A DNA stretch of 5,914 bases, from assembly GCA_019423265.1 (NCBI GenBank), contig JAHZBS010000154.1:1-5914 (forward strand). The letters run 5' to 3'. Position 1 is the first letter of the stretch. Every line of letters starts with the position of its first letter. Of this stretch, positions 5,027 through 5,914 are shown piece after piece. This DNA comes from Clostridiales bacterium (GTDB lineage: Bacteria > Bacillota_A > Clostridia > Lachnospirales > Bianqueaceae). Position numbers and translations under genes: made by a program. A model generated the notes under the pieces. It did no database searches, had not been told where the DNA came from, and saw only the letters and a program-made list of their open reading frames with translations.

Positions 5027-5914
5027 TCACGCCAATGTCCCCATGGGATCCCAGGGGGATAAAATCTTTGGCTCTTTTTCATAGGCGGCCATCTCCTGGG
5101 CGCTCAGATACTCCTTTCGCACCACCGCCTGGTATACATATTCATCGAACCAGCTGTCGGTCATGACATAATACCCTTTATGTCCGCTATTCTCGCCCCA
5201 GCTGTTCTCGATTTTCCATTTGTCCGGCTTACCGTCGGCAAGATTGACGCCTGTCAGCACCATGGCGTGGGCCACTGCGCTCTCCCTCAGGTCCAGCCGT
5301 TCCTCCTTCGTCAGAGAAAAATCCATGCCGAAAGCTGTTTTGTAATCGTGAAGCTTATCATCCCATACTCCCACGGCCTGCTCGTCATCCTGTACACAGT
5401 CACAGCCGAACCATACCGTCTCGCCGTCCGTCAGCTGTTTCACCACCATCTCTTTAAATCGCCCCAGCTCCACATTGAGATACCGGACGATGTTCCCATC
5501 CAAGGTATTTCCCAGCCAGGCAACCGTATAAGAATGTCCAAAAGGCTTATCCTTTGTCGGCGTGTGGATAATGCTCACATACTCCTCCAGAATATCGCCT
5601 ACATAGTCTTGGTAGAATACATCTGGCGAGAGATCCCGTTTTTTCTTGTACTCCTTATTTTGATCGACGTATTCAAAATCGAATCTCTCAGGCGGTTCCC
5701 CGTAACAGCAGCACAGAAAGCCATACATTTCCGACAGCATACGGCTCTTCTCTCTCTGTAGCGCATCCTGATCCTTTCCCTCCGCTGCCATCCTCCGCAG
5801 AATCGCCGCGTATTGCCGGAGCTTCGTGTTGGTAAGCCGGTTCATTGGCTTCGTATTGCTGCTCTGCCATGTCTCTGGCATGGCGTATTTGGGGACCAAG
5901 CCATATTTGCGAAC
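5027..5914 (-). CDS. pepC: Aminopeptidase C / bleomycin hydrolase family (C1B), N-terminus outside the window
   Basis: The visible 295 residues match the C-terminal two thirds of PepC, a cytosolic papain-like cysteine aminopeptidase, usually hexameric and about 440-450 residues long. The frame is open to the window edge and starts VRKYGLVPKYAMPETW, an internal family segment, so the TTG at 5897-5899 is not a real start and roughly 150 residues, including the catalytic cysteine, lie beyond the edge. The catalytic histidine (in VAHAMVLTGV, codon 5267-5269) and asparagine (in WKIENSWGE) are present, as are VWFGCDC and GHKGYYVMTDSWFDEYVYQ. The protein ends WDPMGTLA, the C-terminal arm which in this family reaches into the active site and limits the enzyme to aminopeptidase action. 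A run of three cysteines (FLCCCYGEPPE) falls where relatives have alternating cysteines. Translation ends at TGA 5027-5029, 39 nt before nadE. Confidence 0.94.
   Translation of the reverse strand, partial: VRKYGLVPKYAMPETWQSSNTKPMNRLTNTKLRQYAAILRRMAAEGKDQDALQREKSRMLSEMYGFLCCCYGEPPERFDFEYVDQNKEYKKKRDLSPDVFYQDYVGDILEEYVSIIHTPTKDKPFGHSYTVAWLGNTLDGNIVRYLNVELGRFKEMVVKQLTDGETVWFGCDCVQDDEQAVGVWDDKLHDYKTAFGMDFSLTKEERLDLRESAVAHAMVLTGVNLADGKPDKWKIENSWGENSGHKGYYVMTDSWFDEYVYQAVVRKEYLSAQEMAAYEKEPKILSPWDPMGTLA

Noticed and set aside
5180..5761. Plus-strand open frame of 193 codons
   Set aside because: Antisense to pepC, whose His and Asn active-site motifs are intact.
5027..5899. pepC as a complete 290-residue gene starting at TTG 5899
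   Set aside because: The frame continues upstream to the window edge with family-like residues (VRKYG), and the essential N-terminal cysteine region is missing, so the gene is cut by the window, not short.

Overview
The window looks like chromosomal DNA of an anaerobic Gram-positive bacterium of the Clostridia (Firmicutes). This is inferred from strong AGGAGG-type ribosome binding sites, near-consensus promoters of the TTGACA/TATAAT type, A/T-rich gaps between moderately GC coding regions, and a clostridial-style two-domain NadE and small cold-shock protein. I cannot place it below class level. All four confident genes lie on the minus strand, so the window reads from right to left.

Layout, right to left. 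(1) 5027-5914: the 3' two thirds of a pepC-type aminopeptidase C (bleomycin hydrolase family, C1B), cut by the window edge. (2) 3065-4987: nadE, glutamine-hydrolysing NAD+ synthetase, 39 nt after pepC with no visible terminator or promoter between, so probably co-transcribed. A perfect 20-bp inverted repeat begins just beyond the nadE stop. (3) 2575-2772: a 65-residue cold-shock protein with its own promoter. Its leader of about 128 nt can fold into a long A/U-rich hairpin followed by eight U, and a classical terminator follows the gene. (4) 308-2416: a 702-residue GH89 alpha-N-acetylglucosaminidase without signal peptide, with its own consensus promoter whose -35 box is buried in a perfect palindrome. 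(5) 1-307: no confident gene. It holds a strong bidirectional terminator, several short hairpins, and a minus-strand reading frame open from 283 to the window edge except for one TGA.

How the genes work together: pepC and nadE are housekeeping functions (peptide trimming, last step of NAD synthesis). The cold-shock gene and the GH89 gene are separate single-gene units. The GH89 enzyme would act in the cytosol on imported alpha-GlcNAc-capped oligosaccharides, but no transporter or partner glycosidase is in view. The protein-coding content is ordinary. The points most worth a second look are regulatory: the terminator-like csp leader, the operator-like palindrome at the GH89 promoter, the long inverted repeat after nadE, and the interrupted frame at the left end. 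No CRISPR array, tRNA, rRNA, transposase or phage gene was seen.
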